From Ruminococcaceae bacterium UBA1244 (GTDB taxonomy: Bacteria > Bacillota > Clostridia > Oscillospirales > Acutalibacteraceae): a DNA stretch of 22,407 nt. The translations under genes and the position numbers were made by a program. The stretch covers positions 12,591 through 34,997 of the forward strand of contig DBWG01000014.1 in assembly GCA_002308635.1 (NCBI GenBank), read 5' to 3'. Under the pieces are notes generated by a model, which was not told the DNA's origin, did no database searches, and saw nothing but the letters and a program-made list of their open reading frames with translations. Shown piece after piece: positions 7,400 to 13,118 of this stretch (its first letter is position 1; the number at the start of each line of letters is the position of its first letter).

Positions 7400-8602
7400 A
7401 TGAAAATACCGTTTTCACCGCCGGATATCGGCGAGGATGAGATCAATGAGGTCGTGGATACACTAAGAAGCGGATGGATAACTACCGGCCCGAAGACAAA
7501 AAAATTCGAGAACCAGCTTACGGCATACTGCATGAGCGATAAGACAGTATGTCTTGATTCCTGCACGTCTGCGCTCGAAATGACACTGCGTCTTCTGGGA
7601 GTAAAAAAGGGCGATGAGGTCATAGTTCCTGCCTATACATATACGGCAACAGCAAGCGCCGTTTGTCATACGGGTGCAAAGCCGATACTGATCGACTGTG
7701 CGCCGAATTCCATCCAGATGGATTATGATATGCTGCCTGATCTTATCAGTACAAAAACAAAGGCGATAATCCCTGTTGATGTCGGCGGTGTGCCCTGCGA
7801 CTACGACAGGATCTATGATGCAGTAAACGCAAAAAAATATCTGTTTGTCCCCAGCAGTCCTCTCCAGCAGGCATTCGGAAGGATCATTGTTCTTGCCGAT
7901 GCTGCACATTCTCTTGGCGCAAGAAGGAATTTCCTCAAGACCGGTGCGCTGGCTGACTTTACGGCGTTTTCTTTCCATGCAGTAAAGAACCTCACCACCG
8001 GAGAGGGCGGTGCTGTAACATGGAAAAATCATCCTGATATCGACAGCGAAGAACTCTACAGACAGTTTATGATACTGACTCTTCACGGACAGACAAAGGA
8101 TGCTTATACAAAGACACAGCTTGGTTCATGGGAGTATGATATACTCGGGCCGTTTTTCAAGTGCAATATGACGGATATTATGGCATCTATCGGCATTGCG
8201 CAGCTTAAACGCCTTTCGGCTATGCTGAAGAGGAGAAGAAAGATCATAGATTTCTATAACCGTGAGCTTTCTGATGAACCCGTATCTGTTTTGCAGCATT
8301 ATTCCGAAAAGGAAAAGTTTATGTCGAGCGGACATTTGTATCTTGTAAAGCTGATGTGGCAGGAGGAAGAGTACCGCAATGATGTCATAAGAAGGCTTGC
8401 GGACTACGGCGTTGCCGCTAACGTCCACTACAAGCCCCTTCCGATGTTTACCGCATACAAGAGGATAGGCTATAATATTGACGACTTCCCCAATGCCTAT
8501 AATATGTTCAAAAATGAGATAACCCTGCCGCTGTATTCAAAAATGACCGATGAAGAAGCGGCATACGTTATAGACTCCTTCAAAAGAGCTGTTGCGGAAT
8601 AA
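7400..8602 (+). CDS. DegT/DnrJ/EryC1/StrS family PLP-dependent sugar aminotransferase
   Basis: A 400-residue PLP enzyme of the sugar aminotransferase family, which converts nucleotide-linked keto-sugars to amino sugars for surface glycans. Family landmarks are SGWITTGPKTKKFE (24-37), SCTSALEMTL (54-63), PAYTYTATA (77-85), ADAAHSLGA (D167, PLP ring nitrogen) and FSFHAVKNLTTGEGG, with K196 as the Schiff-base lysine. NVHYKPLPM near the C-terminus is also typical. The exact nucleotide sugar cannot be assigned. No other glycan biosynthesis genes are present in the window, so its pathway is unclear from context. AAGGAG precedes the ATG. It is the last gene of the folD-rmuC run and is followed by a strong terminator. 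Confidence 0.92.
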   Translation: MKIPFSPPDIGEDEINEVVDTLRSGWITTGPKTKKFENQLTAYCMSDKTVCLDSCTSALEMTLRLLGVKKGDEVIVPAYTYTATASAVCHTGAKPILIDCAPNSIQMDYDMLPDLISTKTKAIIPVDVGGVPCDYDRIYDAVNAKKYLFVPSSPLQQAFGRIIVLADAAHSLGARRNFLKTGALADFTAFSFHAVKNLTTGEGGAVTWKNHPDIDSEELYRQFMILTLHGQTKDAYTKTQLGSWEYDILGPFFKCNMTDIMASIGIAQLKRLSAMLKRRRKIIDFYNRELSDEPVSVLQHYSEKEKFMSSGHLYLVKLMWQEEEYRNDVIRRLADYGVAANVHYKPLPMFTAYKRIGYNIDDFPNAYNMFKNEITLPLYSKMTDEEAAYVIDSFKRAVAE

Positions 8603-8615
8603 CGGAGCTTACGCC

Positions 8616-8651
8616 GGGATCTGTCCTGTTATCAGGACGGATCCCTTTTTT
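8616..8651 (+). terminator. Rho-independent terminator after DegT-type gene
   Basis: GGGATCTGTCCTG and CAGGACGGATCCC pair (13 bp, one T-G) around a TTAT loop, followed by six T. It lies 13 bp after the stop codon and closes the folD-rmuC-aminotransferase run. Confidence 0.93.
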
Positions 8652-9030
8652 GTTTGGGATATGGAGCATGGCAGGTGAGATCAATTACATATCATAAGAA
8701 AATATTCTTTCAAATTTGTAACAATTATTTCTGAGGTGACCGCCGTTGTGAACAAAACCCGGGGAAAAAATAAGTATTTTTAAAATTCGACAAAAGCCGA
8801 CCGGAAAATGCCGTCAAATAAAGACGATGTTTAAAATCACGTGAAGAATAATGACGCTAAAAACGAGGATAAGTGACCGGCATCATACATTTTTTGTTCC
8901 GGTACGGCAGAAAAAGGTAAAAATGAACGCTTTGCGCACATTTCAAAAAAAGCCGGGTTTTATGCGGGTTTTGGGCAGGAAGACTGCTTTTATGGGTATG
9001 AAAATTACAAAAAAAGAAAAAAATACCGGT

Positions 9031-9047
9031 TGTAACAAAGTTGTAAT
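9031..9047 (+). promoter_or_regulatory. WalR-like binding box
   Basis: TGTAAC-AAAGT-TGTAAT matches the WalR (YycF) consensus TGTWAH-N5-TGTWAH exactly. It lies 149 bp upstream of the -35 of a cell-wall G5/3D protein, a class often controlled by WalRK. The distance is longer than typical and such AT-rich motifs occur by chance, so this is a candidate only. Confidence 0.35.
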
Positions 9048-9117
9048 CATATTTTTACGATTTGCACAGAAAAAAGCTCCTTTTTCTTTGCCGGAAATTG
9101 ATTTAAAGGTCAATTTG

Positions 9118-9134
9118 GTGCAATTAAATTGCAC
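9118..9134. promoter_or_regulatory. Perfect palindrome, possible operator
   Basis: GTGCAATT-A-AATTGCAC is an 8+1+8 inverted repeat 62 bp upstream of the -35 of the G5 gene. It could bind a dimeric regulator. No regulator is identified. Confidence 0.4.
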
Positions 9135-9195
9135 TTTTGGGTTTTTTAGACACTGGGCATTGTTAAATGTATACAAAAACTTACGGGATTTTTTT

Positions 9196-9224
9196 TTGAC
9201 AATCACGAAGAACTGCGCTATAAT
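9196..9224 (+). promoter_or_regulatory. Consensus sigma-A promoter for the G5 protein gene
   Basis: TTGACA (9196-9201), a 17-nt spacer, then TATAAT (9219-9224); both hexamers are perfect. The predicted start near 9231 gives a leader of about 70 nt. Confidence 0.92.
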
Positions 9225-9244
9225 AACACCGTCAACTAAAAGCC

Positions 9245-9282
9245 GCCTGCACAAAGTTCAAATGGTTACAAAAATTGCAGGC
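9245..9282 (+). other. Leader hairpin next to the G5 gene ribosome binding site
   Basis: GCCTGCA (9245-9251) pairs with TGCAGGC (9276-9282), with a 24-nt loop. It ends six bases before GAAGGAG (9288-9294). It could affect mRNA stability or initiation; no regulatory partner is visible. Confidence 0.4.
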
Positions 9283-9303
9283 TTGTCGAAGGAGATAATT
9301 ACT

Positions 9304-10500
9304 ATGGATATAAAAAATAAATTCCGCAGCGCAAGCTTCAGAAAGGCCCTTGCAGTTGTACTCATGGGTACCGTATGTATTACCGCTGCCGTTTCTGTAG
9401 GTTCACTTTCAAAGAAGGTAACTGTTACAGACGGAAACGAGACTGTAGACGTAAGCACAATAAATCCCGATACATCGGCCGTTCTTGCAAAGACAGGCAT
9501 CGAGCTTCGTGAAAATGATAAGGTCGTCCGCATCGACGACGGCAAAGACGGAGTAAATCTGACAATACTCAGATCTATCGACCTCGAGGCTTCTGACGAT
9601 GTAAAAGAGGCTTCTTTCAACGAAAGCTCTGTTTCTGATTCACTTCTCTCAGCAGGCATGACACTCAGCGAGAGCGAGAACGTATCGCTTGCGGCTGCTC
9701 TTGAATCAGCAGGCAGCGAAACGGAGATCAAGCTTGCACGTTTTGAGATCACTGTCGATGTAAGAGGCGAGGAGATCAAAAAGTATGTTCCCGCAGGCAC
9801 AGTAGAGAGCGCACTTGCTTTCCTTGAGATCGAGATGGGCGTTAACGATACTGTTGACACAGACCTCACAAAGAACGTTGAAGAGGGCATGAAGATCACG
9901 ATCACAAACGTTGAATACAAGACTGTTACTGACGTTGAGACCGTTGACTATAATACCGTCTATAAGGATTCAGACAGCCTTGATAAGGGCGAGACATCAT
10001 ACGAGACCTACGGTGTTGAAGGTGAACGCACAATCGTTACAAAGGAAAAGTATGTAAACGGCGTTCTTGATTCAAAGGAAGTCATCAGCGATAAGATCAC
10101 AAAAGAGGCTGTTGATGCAGTTGTTCTTCAGGGTACAAAAGAAAAGCAGACATATTCCGCATCTTATACATATCCCGGTTCAGGCCACCTTACTCCCACA
10201 AACGGCGTATATTATGGTCCTTCCGGCAAGGAAACATGGTACGACATGGATATGTACTGGGTAGTAGACCTTATGAGAAAGCTTGGCTACAGCGAGGCTG
10301 AATATCCCTACTGGATAAGAAGCGACGGCTGTAAGATGCTCGGCGACTATGTAATGGTAGCTGCTGACCTCAGCATCAGACCGAGAGGTTCACTTGTTCC
10401 CACTTCTCTCGGTACGGGTATCGTCTGCGATACAGGCGGATTTATCTACATCGACGCTTATCAGCTCGACATTGCTACAAACTGGTTATCATGGATCTGA
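9304..10500 (+). CDS. Secreted/anchored G5-domain cell-wall protein with 3D-like C-terminus
   Basis: A 398-residue exported protein. A basic N-terminus and hydrophobic segment (about 14-34) form a signal peptide or anchor. Two ubiquitin-like DUF348-type repeats follow (about 38-100 and 148-200), then a G5 domain (about 204-278, VEYKTVTDVETV through VVLQGT), and a C-terminal region (about 300-398). That region resembles a 3D domain, with aspartates at D342, D355 and D376 (CDTGGF). YabE and Rpf-like proteins of Firmicutes share this layout and act in peptidoglycan remodelling. G5 is thought to bind cell-wall sugars. GAAGGAG 9 nt upstream supports the ATG at 9304. A longer in-frame reading from 8851 is rejected because it spans the promoter. 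It is monocistronic, with its own promoter and terminator. Catalytic activity of the divergent 3D-like part is uncertain. Confidence 0.85.
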   Translation: MDIKNKFRSASFRKALAVVLMGTVCITAAVSVGSLSKKVTVTDGNETVDVSTINPDTSAVLAKTGIELRENDKVVRIDDGKDGVNLTILRSIDLEASDDVKEASFNESSVSDSLLSAGMTLSESENVSLAAALESAGSETEIKLARFEITVDVRGEEIKKYVPAGTVESALAFLEIEMGVNDTVDTDLTKNVEEGMKITITNVEYKTVTDVETVDYNTVYKDSDSLDKGETSYETYGVEGERTIVTKEKYVNGVLDSKEVISDKITKEAVDAVVLQGTKEKQTYSASYTYPGSGHLTPTNGVYYGPSGKETWYDMDMYWVVDLMRKLGYSEAEYPYWIRSDGCKMLGDYVMVAADLSIRPRGSLVPTSLGTGIVCDTGGFIYIDAYQLDIATNWLSWI

Positions 10501-10507
10501 TGATCCG

Positions 10508-10539
10508 GCGGACACCTCTGCGGTGTCCGCTGTTTTTTT
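10508..10539 (+). terminator. Rho-independent terminator after G5 gene
   Basis: GCGGACACC and GGTGTCCGC form a perfect 9-bp stem around TCTGC, followed by TG and seven T. It starts 7 bp after the stop. Confidence 0.95.
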
Positions 10540-10579
10540 CGGCATATATCAAAAAAACAAAGATTGTTTGAATATCCGC

Positions 10580-10608
10580 TTGCATTTTTTGGCCGTACAA
10601 AGTATAAT
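10580..10608 (+). promoter_or_regulatory. Promoter for the two-gene small membrane protein operon
   Basis: TTGCAT (10580-10585), a 17-nt spacer, then TATAAT (10603-10608). The start would be near 10615, about 30 nt before the first ATG. Confidence 0.75.
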
Positions 10609-10643
10609 ATGTATGATATCACAAAAGAGAGGGGTAACTCTTT

Positions 10644-10949
10644 ATGCTGCTGCTTCCGATAATTGCTGCCGTTGCCTGTCTGGCTGTTGCAACGCTTATG
10701 TATACACCCAAGATGAGAGTTTTTGGATTCTACAGACCAGTCGCACTGTTCTTCCTTTTTGAGGGAGTGTGGCTGCTGCTTGATTATATCGTCAGACAGA
10801 TCAATCCCGACAGCACCTTTACTATGGTCGTTCACTATATCGGACTTGTTGTACTTGCCGGATATTTTGCGCTGAGGATCTTTTTTGAATCCAGCAGCAA
10901 GGCCGATAAGGTCAAGAAAAAGATCAAGCCCAAAAAGAAGAGCGATTAA
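10644..10949 (+). CDS. Small membrane protein of unknown function
   Basis: A 101-residue protein I do not recognise. It has three hydrophobic segments (about 2-20, 30-48 and 60-81) and a strongly basic tail ending KKKIKPKKKSD, probably cytosolic by the positive-inside rule. GAGAGGGG lies upstream of the ATG. The next gene starts 12 bp after the stop and looks like a paralogue: both have an FLFxGxWxLxD-like segment, followed about 30 residues later by a third helix ending in a basic RI stretch. The short intergenic spacing and shared promoter indicate co-expression, and the products may form a complex. No catalytic motif is visible. Confidence 0.75.
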   Translation: MLLLPIIAAVACLAVATLMYTPKMRVFGFYRPVALFFLFEGVWLLLDYIVRQINPDSTFTMVVHYIGLVVLAGYFALRIFFESSSKADKVKKKIKPKKKSD

Positions 10950-10961
10950 AGGAGACTCTGT

Positions 10962-11243
10962 ATGGGATATGTTTATTCCTTTCTTTGGTTTGCGGCGGCT
11001 TTTCTGCTTTTTTTCCGGTTCAGAAAGGAAAGCGCTGCGGTGTATGTTCTTTGTGTATATTTCCTTTTTTTCGGGGCATGGTGGCTCGCAGACAACTTTA
11101 CAGAGGCTGATCTGCTCAGAGGAACATACGCATGGGTGCTGAGGATAGTTTCTGCTGCCGCACTTGCCGCTGCTGCGGTGACTTATCGTATTGAAAAAAA
11201 TATCAGATCAAAAAGGGAAAGCGAAAGCTCCGGAGATGACTGA
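10962..11243 (+). CDS. Small membrane protein, paralogue of the preceding gene
   Basis: A 93-residue protein of unknown function. Hydrophobic segments lie at about 4-18, 26-44 and 60-77. The C-terminal tail is charged (RIEKNIRSKRESESSGDD), basic at first and acidic at the end. YFLFFGAWWLADN aligns by eye with FFLFEGVWLLLDY of the upstream protein, and both end the third helix with a basic RI stretch, so a tandem duplication is likely. AAGGAG precedes the ATG, and a terminator follows directly. It is the second gene of a two-gene operon. Confidence 0.75.
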   Translation: MGYVYSFLWFAAAFLLFFRFRKESAAVYVLCVYFLFFGAWWLADNFTEADLLRGTYAWVLRIVSAAALAAAAVTYRIEKNIRSKRESESSGDD

Positions 11244-11255
11244 CTTACGACATAC

Positions 11256-11291
11256 AGTGTGCCGGACGTTTGCTGCGGGCACACTTTTTTT
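11256..11291 (+). terminator. Rho-independent terminator after the two small membrane genes
   Basis: AGTGTGCC and GGCACACT form an 8-bp stem around a 14-nt loop, followed by a run of seven T. Confidence 0.88.
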
Positions 11292-11320
11292 ATAAATTGA
11301 TTGCGACGTGTCTGTACGGC

Positions 11321-11349
11321 TTGATTCTTTGAAAACTGTGTGGTATAAT
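11321..11349 (+). promoter_or_regulatory. Promoter for the first DUF4190-like genes
   Basis: TTGATT (11321-11326), a 17-nt spacer, then TATAAT (11344-11349) with the TGG extension directly before it. The start would be near 11356. Confidence 0.85.
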
Positions 11350-11384
11350 ATTACAGATCAGTCGAAATAAAGGAGGTCTTGATT

Positions 11385-11912
11385 TTGAATAACGATCCAA
11401 ATATGAATCAGAACAGAAATGTTCCGCATACTCCCGACCAGAACAGTTACCAGTATCCCTATCAGTATCCTGCACAGGTGAGGACGAACAAGACCGAGCT
11501 TGTCGCACCGGTCACAAAAAGCGTAGTGATCGGCTTTTTGTGCGGACTTGCATCGCTTATCCTGCCGTTTTTCTCGGCTATCCCGTTCTATATGCTCTAT
11601 ACCGACAGGGGCTACACCTCGCCGCTGCTTCCGCTTGTTTTCGGGTTTATTTCGGTTGCGCTTGCCGCTGTCGCCCTTATCATCTGTGTATATAACGGCA
11701 ACGTCAATGTCAGAGCCGGAAAGTACAGAGGCGGACTTGTTGTCTGGGGAACGGTACTTAGCATTATCGGTCTTGTCATTTCCGGATTGTGCTTTTCCTG
11801 CGTCGGCACTATCTCTATCTATGAATGCAGCGGAGGAAATTTTTCTTCGTCGTCATACAACGAAAGAGATGATTCCATAAGGACATCATTCGGTCCTTAT
11901 GGTGAGGTGTGA
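11385..11912 (+). CDS. DUF4190-like membrane protein (first of three tandem paralogues)
   Basis: A 175-residue protein with a polar, Asn/Gln/Tyr/Pro-rich N-terminus (about 1-40) and three hydrophobic segments (about 44-68, 80-104 and 114-144). GGLVVWGTVLSIIGLVISG is characteristic of DUF4190-type proteins. Function unknown. I chose a TTG start at 11385 because AGGAGG (11371-11376) is 8 nt upstream and the resulting MNNDPN matches the MNNNYQDPN start of the next paralogue. The TTG at 11379 is too close to the ribosome binding site, and the ATG at 11403 is too far. The last helix carries CFSC where the other two paralogues have CVGC. The C-terminus is polar and Ser-rich. The next gene follows after 48 bp without a terminator. 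Confidence 0.8.
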   Translation: MNNDPNMNQNRNVPHTPDQNSYQYPYQYPAQVRTNKTELVAPVTKSVVIGFLCGLASLILPFFSAIPFYMLYTDRGYTSPLLPLVFGFISVALAAVALIICVYNGNVNVRAGKYRGGLVVWGTVLSIIGLVISGLCFSCVGTISIYECSGGNFSSSSYNERDDSIRTSFGPYGEV

Positions 11913-11960
11913 CGTTTTTCGGCGTAAAGTTCGGTTAAAAGATTTTGGAGGATGTATTTT

Positions 11961-12521
11961 ATGAACAACAATTATCAGGATCCAAACGGTCAGTTTCAGC
12001 CGTATGGACAGCAGCCTTATGGACAACAGCCGTATGGACAGCAGCCGCAGTATGGACAACAGCCTTATGGTCAGCCGCCGTTTAACAATCAGTTTCGCAA
12101 TCAGAGACCTGTTCCTCAGGGACCCGCTCCGGGAAATACAAAAGCAGGTATAGGACTTGTCTGCGGCATATCTTCAATAGTTCTTTCGGTTTTCGGAGTT
12201 CTTCCTTCGTTTGTGTCTTATGCAGACAAGTTTGTTGAAAGAGGCGGAAAGTGGTATTTTGAAGGCAGCAGACCGAGTCCTGTGTTGGCGGTAATACTGG
12301 CTGTCGTTACACTTGCACTGGCAATAACAGGTCTTGTTCTTTCGGTATCCGGCGGCTCTGAAAATCAGAGGGCAGGCTTCCGCAGAGGCGGACTTTCCGT
12401 CACGGGCATGGTATTTGGTATTATAGCCATCGTTATCACGGCTATTGGCTTTGCATGCGTCGGCTGCTCGACGGCAGTTATCGAGCGGGCAGCGGAGTCA
12501 CGGTATTTATCGATTTATTAG
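11961..12521 (+). CDS. DUF4190-like membrane protein with PYGQQ repeats (second paralogue)
   Basis: A 186-residue protein. Residues 14-38 are imperfect PYGQQ repeats within a Gln/Pro/Tyr-rich, probably disordered N-terminal tail. Three hydrophobic segments follow (about 65-85, 105-127 and 140-165), with GGLSVTGMVFGIIAIVI between and CVGC near the end of the last helix. Such tails occur on many DUF4190 and related small Firmicutes membrane proteins; their role is unknown. The ATG at 11961 is chosen because GGAGGA (11947-11952) is 8 nt upstream; the ATG at 11952 overlaps that site. It ends with a TAG stop at 12519-12521 just before a terminator. It shares the promoter at 11321 with the preceding gene. 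Confidence 0.85.
   Translation: MNNNYQDPNGQFQPYGQQPYGQQPYGQQPQYGQQPYGQPPFNNQFRNQRPVPQGPAPGNTKAGIGLVCGISSIVLSVFGVLPSFVSYADKFVERGGKWYFEGSRPSPVLAVILAVVTLALAITGLVLSVSGGSENQRAGFRRGGLSVTGMVFGIIAIVITAIGFACVGCSTAVIERAAESRYLSIY
12000..12074 (+). repeat. 15-bp tandem repeats encoding PYGQQ
   Basis: Five imperfect units of CCNTATGGACARCAG, the fourth containing a shift by CCGCAG. They encode the Gln/Pro/Tyr tail of the second DUF4190-like protein. Coding repeats of this kind can change in number by slippage. Confidence 0.85.
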
Positions 12522-12528
12522 GACAAAA

Positions 12529-12577
12529 AACAGCACTTTGTACATCTTGGATGTTCAGAGTGCTGTTGATTTTTTTA
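12529..12577 (+). terminator. Rho-independent terminator between second and third DUF4190-like genes
   Basis: AACAGCACT (12529-12537) pairs with AGTGCTGTT (12559-12567), followed by GA and eight T. An A-run precedes the stem, so it could also act on the other strand. Confidence 0.88.
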
Positions 12578-12586
12578 GAAAACAGG

Positions 12587-12616
12587 TTGATTTTGGTGCC
12601 GTGTGTGTGATATGAT
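12587..12616 (+). promoter_or_regulatory. Promoter for the third DUF4190-like gene
   Basis: TTGATT (12587-12592), an 18-nt spacer, then TATGAT (12611-12616) preceded by TGA (extended -10). The start would be near 12623. Confidence 0.65.
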
Positions 12617-12655
12617 TCTTATATGTCAAAAGAGTATGCTTTGGAGGTTGAAAAA

Positions 12656-13084
12656 ATGGATAAGGAATTTCCGGAACAGGATTCGCTGTCCCATAAGGAA
12701 GCACCGGGCAGCAAGGATTCGATAATAGGATTTTTCTGCGGGATAGTCTCGATAATACTGACGTTTTCCGCAGTACTGCCGACATATCTGGCTTATACCG
12801 AGAATTTTAAGAACAACGACGGTGTGCTTGTTTATACAGGCAGTCAGCCGATGCCGGTAACGGCTTTGGTGTTTGCCGTGCTGACGGTAGTTATCGCCGT
12901 TGTGGGACTTGTTTTTTCGGTGAACGGAGGCGCAGAAAATGCAAAGGCGGGTTTTCCGAGAGGTAAATTTGCCATAGCGGGTCTTGTCCTGAGCGTTGCC
13001 GGTCTTGTTGTATCCTGCGTCGGCTTTGCCTGTGTCGGATGTACGGCTATCGTCCAGAACGGAGCGCAAAAAATGATTGGGTGA
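12656..13084 (+). CDS. DUF4190-like membrane protein (third paralogue)
   Basis: A 142-residue protein with a short acidic/polar N-terminus and three hydrophobic segments (about 22-46, 65-90 and 103-130). It is clearly related to the preceding protein: SVNGGAENAKAGFPRGKFAI matches SVSGGSENQRAGFRRGGLSV, and both have GFACVGC in the last helix. It lacks the PYGQQ tail. The ATG at 12656 is chosen because GGAGG (12643-12647) is 8 nt upstream. The in-frame ATG at 12623 has no ribosome binding site and falls at the predicted transcription start. The gene has its own promoter and is separated from its paralogue by a terminator, so it may be controlled independently. Function unknown. Confidence 0.85.
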   Translation: MDKEFPEQDSLSHKEAPGSKDSIIGFFCGIVSIILTFSAVLPTYLAYTENFKNNDGVLVYTGSQPMPVTALVFAVLTVVIAVVGLVFSVNGGAENAKAGFPRGKFAIAGLVLSVAGLVVSCVGFACVGCTAIVQNGAQKMIG

Positions 13085-13090
13085 TATTTT

Positions 13091-13114
13091 GGAGCATCCT
13101 TTTACGGATGCTCC
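13091..13114 (+). terminator. Hairpin between convergent genes, probable terminator
   Basis: GGAGCATCC and GGATGCTCC form a perfect 9-bp stem around TTTTAC. The following T-tract is weak (TTTGCTATTT). It fits in the 34-bp gap between the third DUF4190-like gene and the convergent ATPase gene. Confidence 0.65.
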
Positions 13115-13118
13115 TTTG

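Larger units (their letters stand above)
8652..9195. other. AT-rich intergenic region upstream of the G5 protein gene
   Basis: About 540 bp with no supported gene. An open plus-strand frame continues upstream from the G5 gene to 8851, but its translation is Lys/Phe-rich, has no ribosome binding site, and crosses the promoter at 9196-9224. The region holds TTGTAACAA twice (8716-8724 and 9030-9038), a WalR-like box and a perfect palindrome (both listed separately). No known riboswitch was recognised. Confidence 0.6.

Noticed and set aside
8851..9303. N-terminal extension of the G5 protein
   Set aside because: It crosses a perfect sigma-A promoter, has no ribosome binding site at its start, and the signal peptide begins correctly at 9304.
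9225..9303. c-di-AMP (ydaO) riboswitch before the cell-wall gene
   Set aside because: The predicted leader is only about 70 nt and shows one simple hairpin; the conserved ydaO cores were not found there or in the upstream gap.
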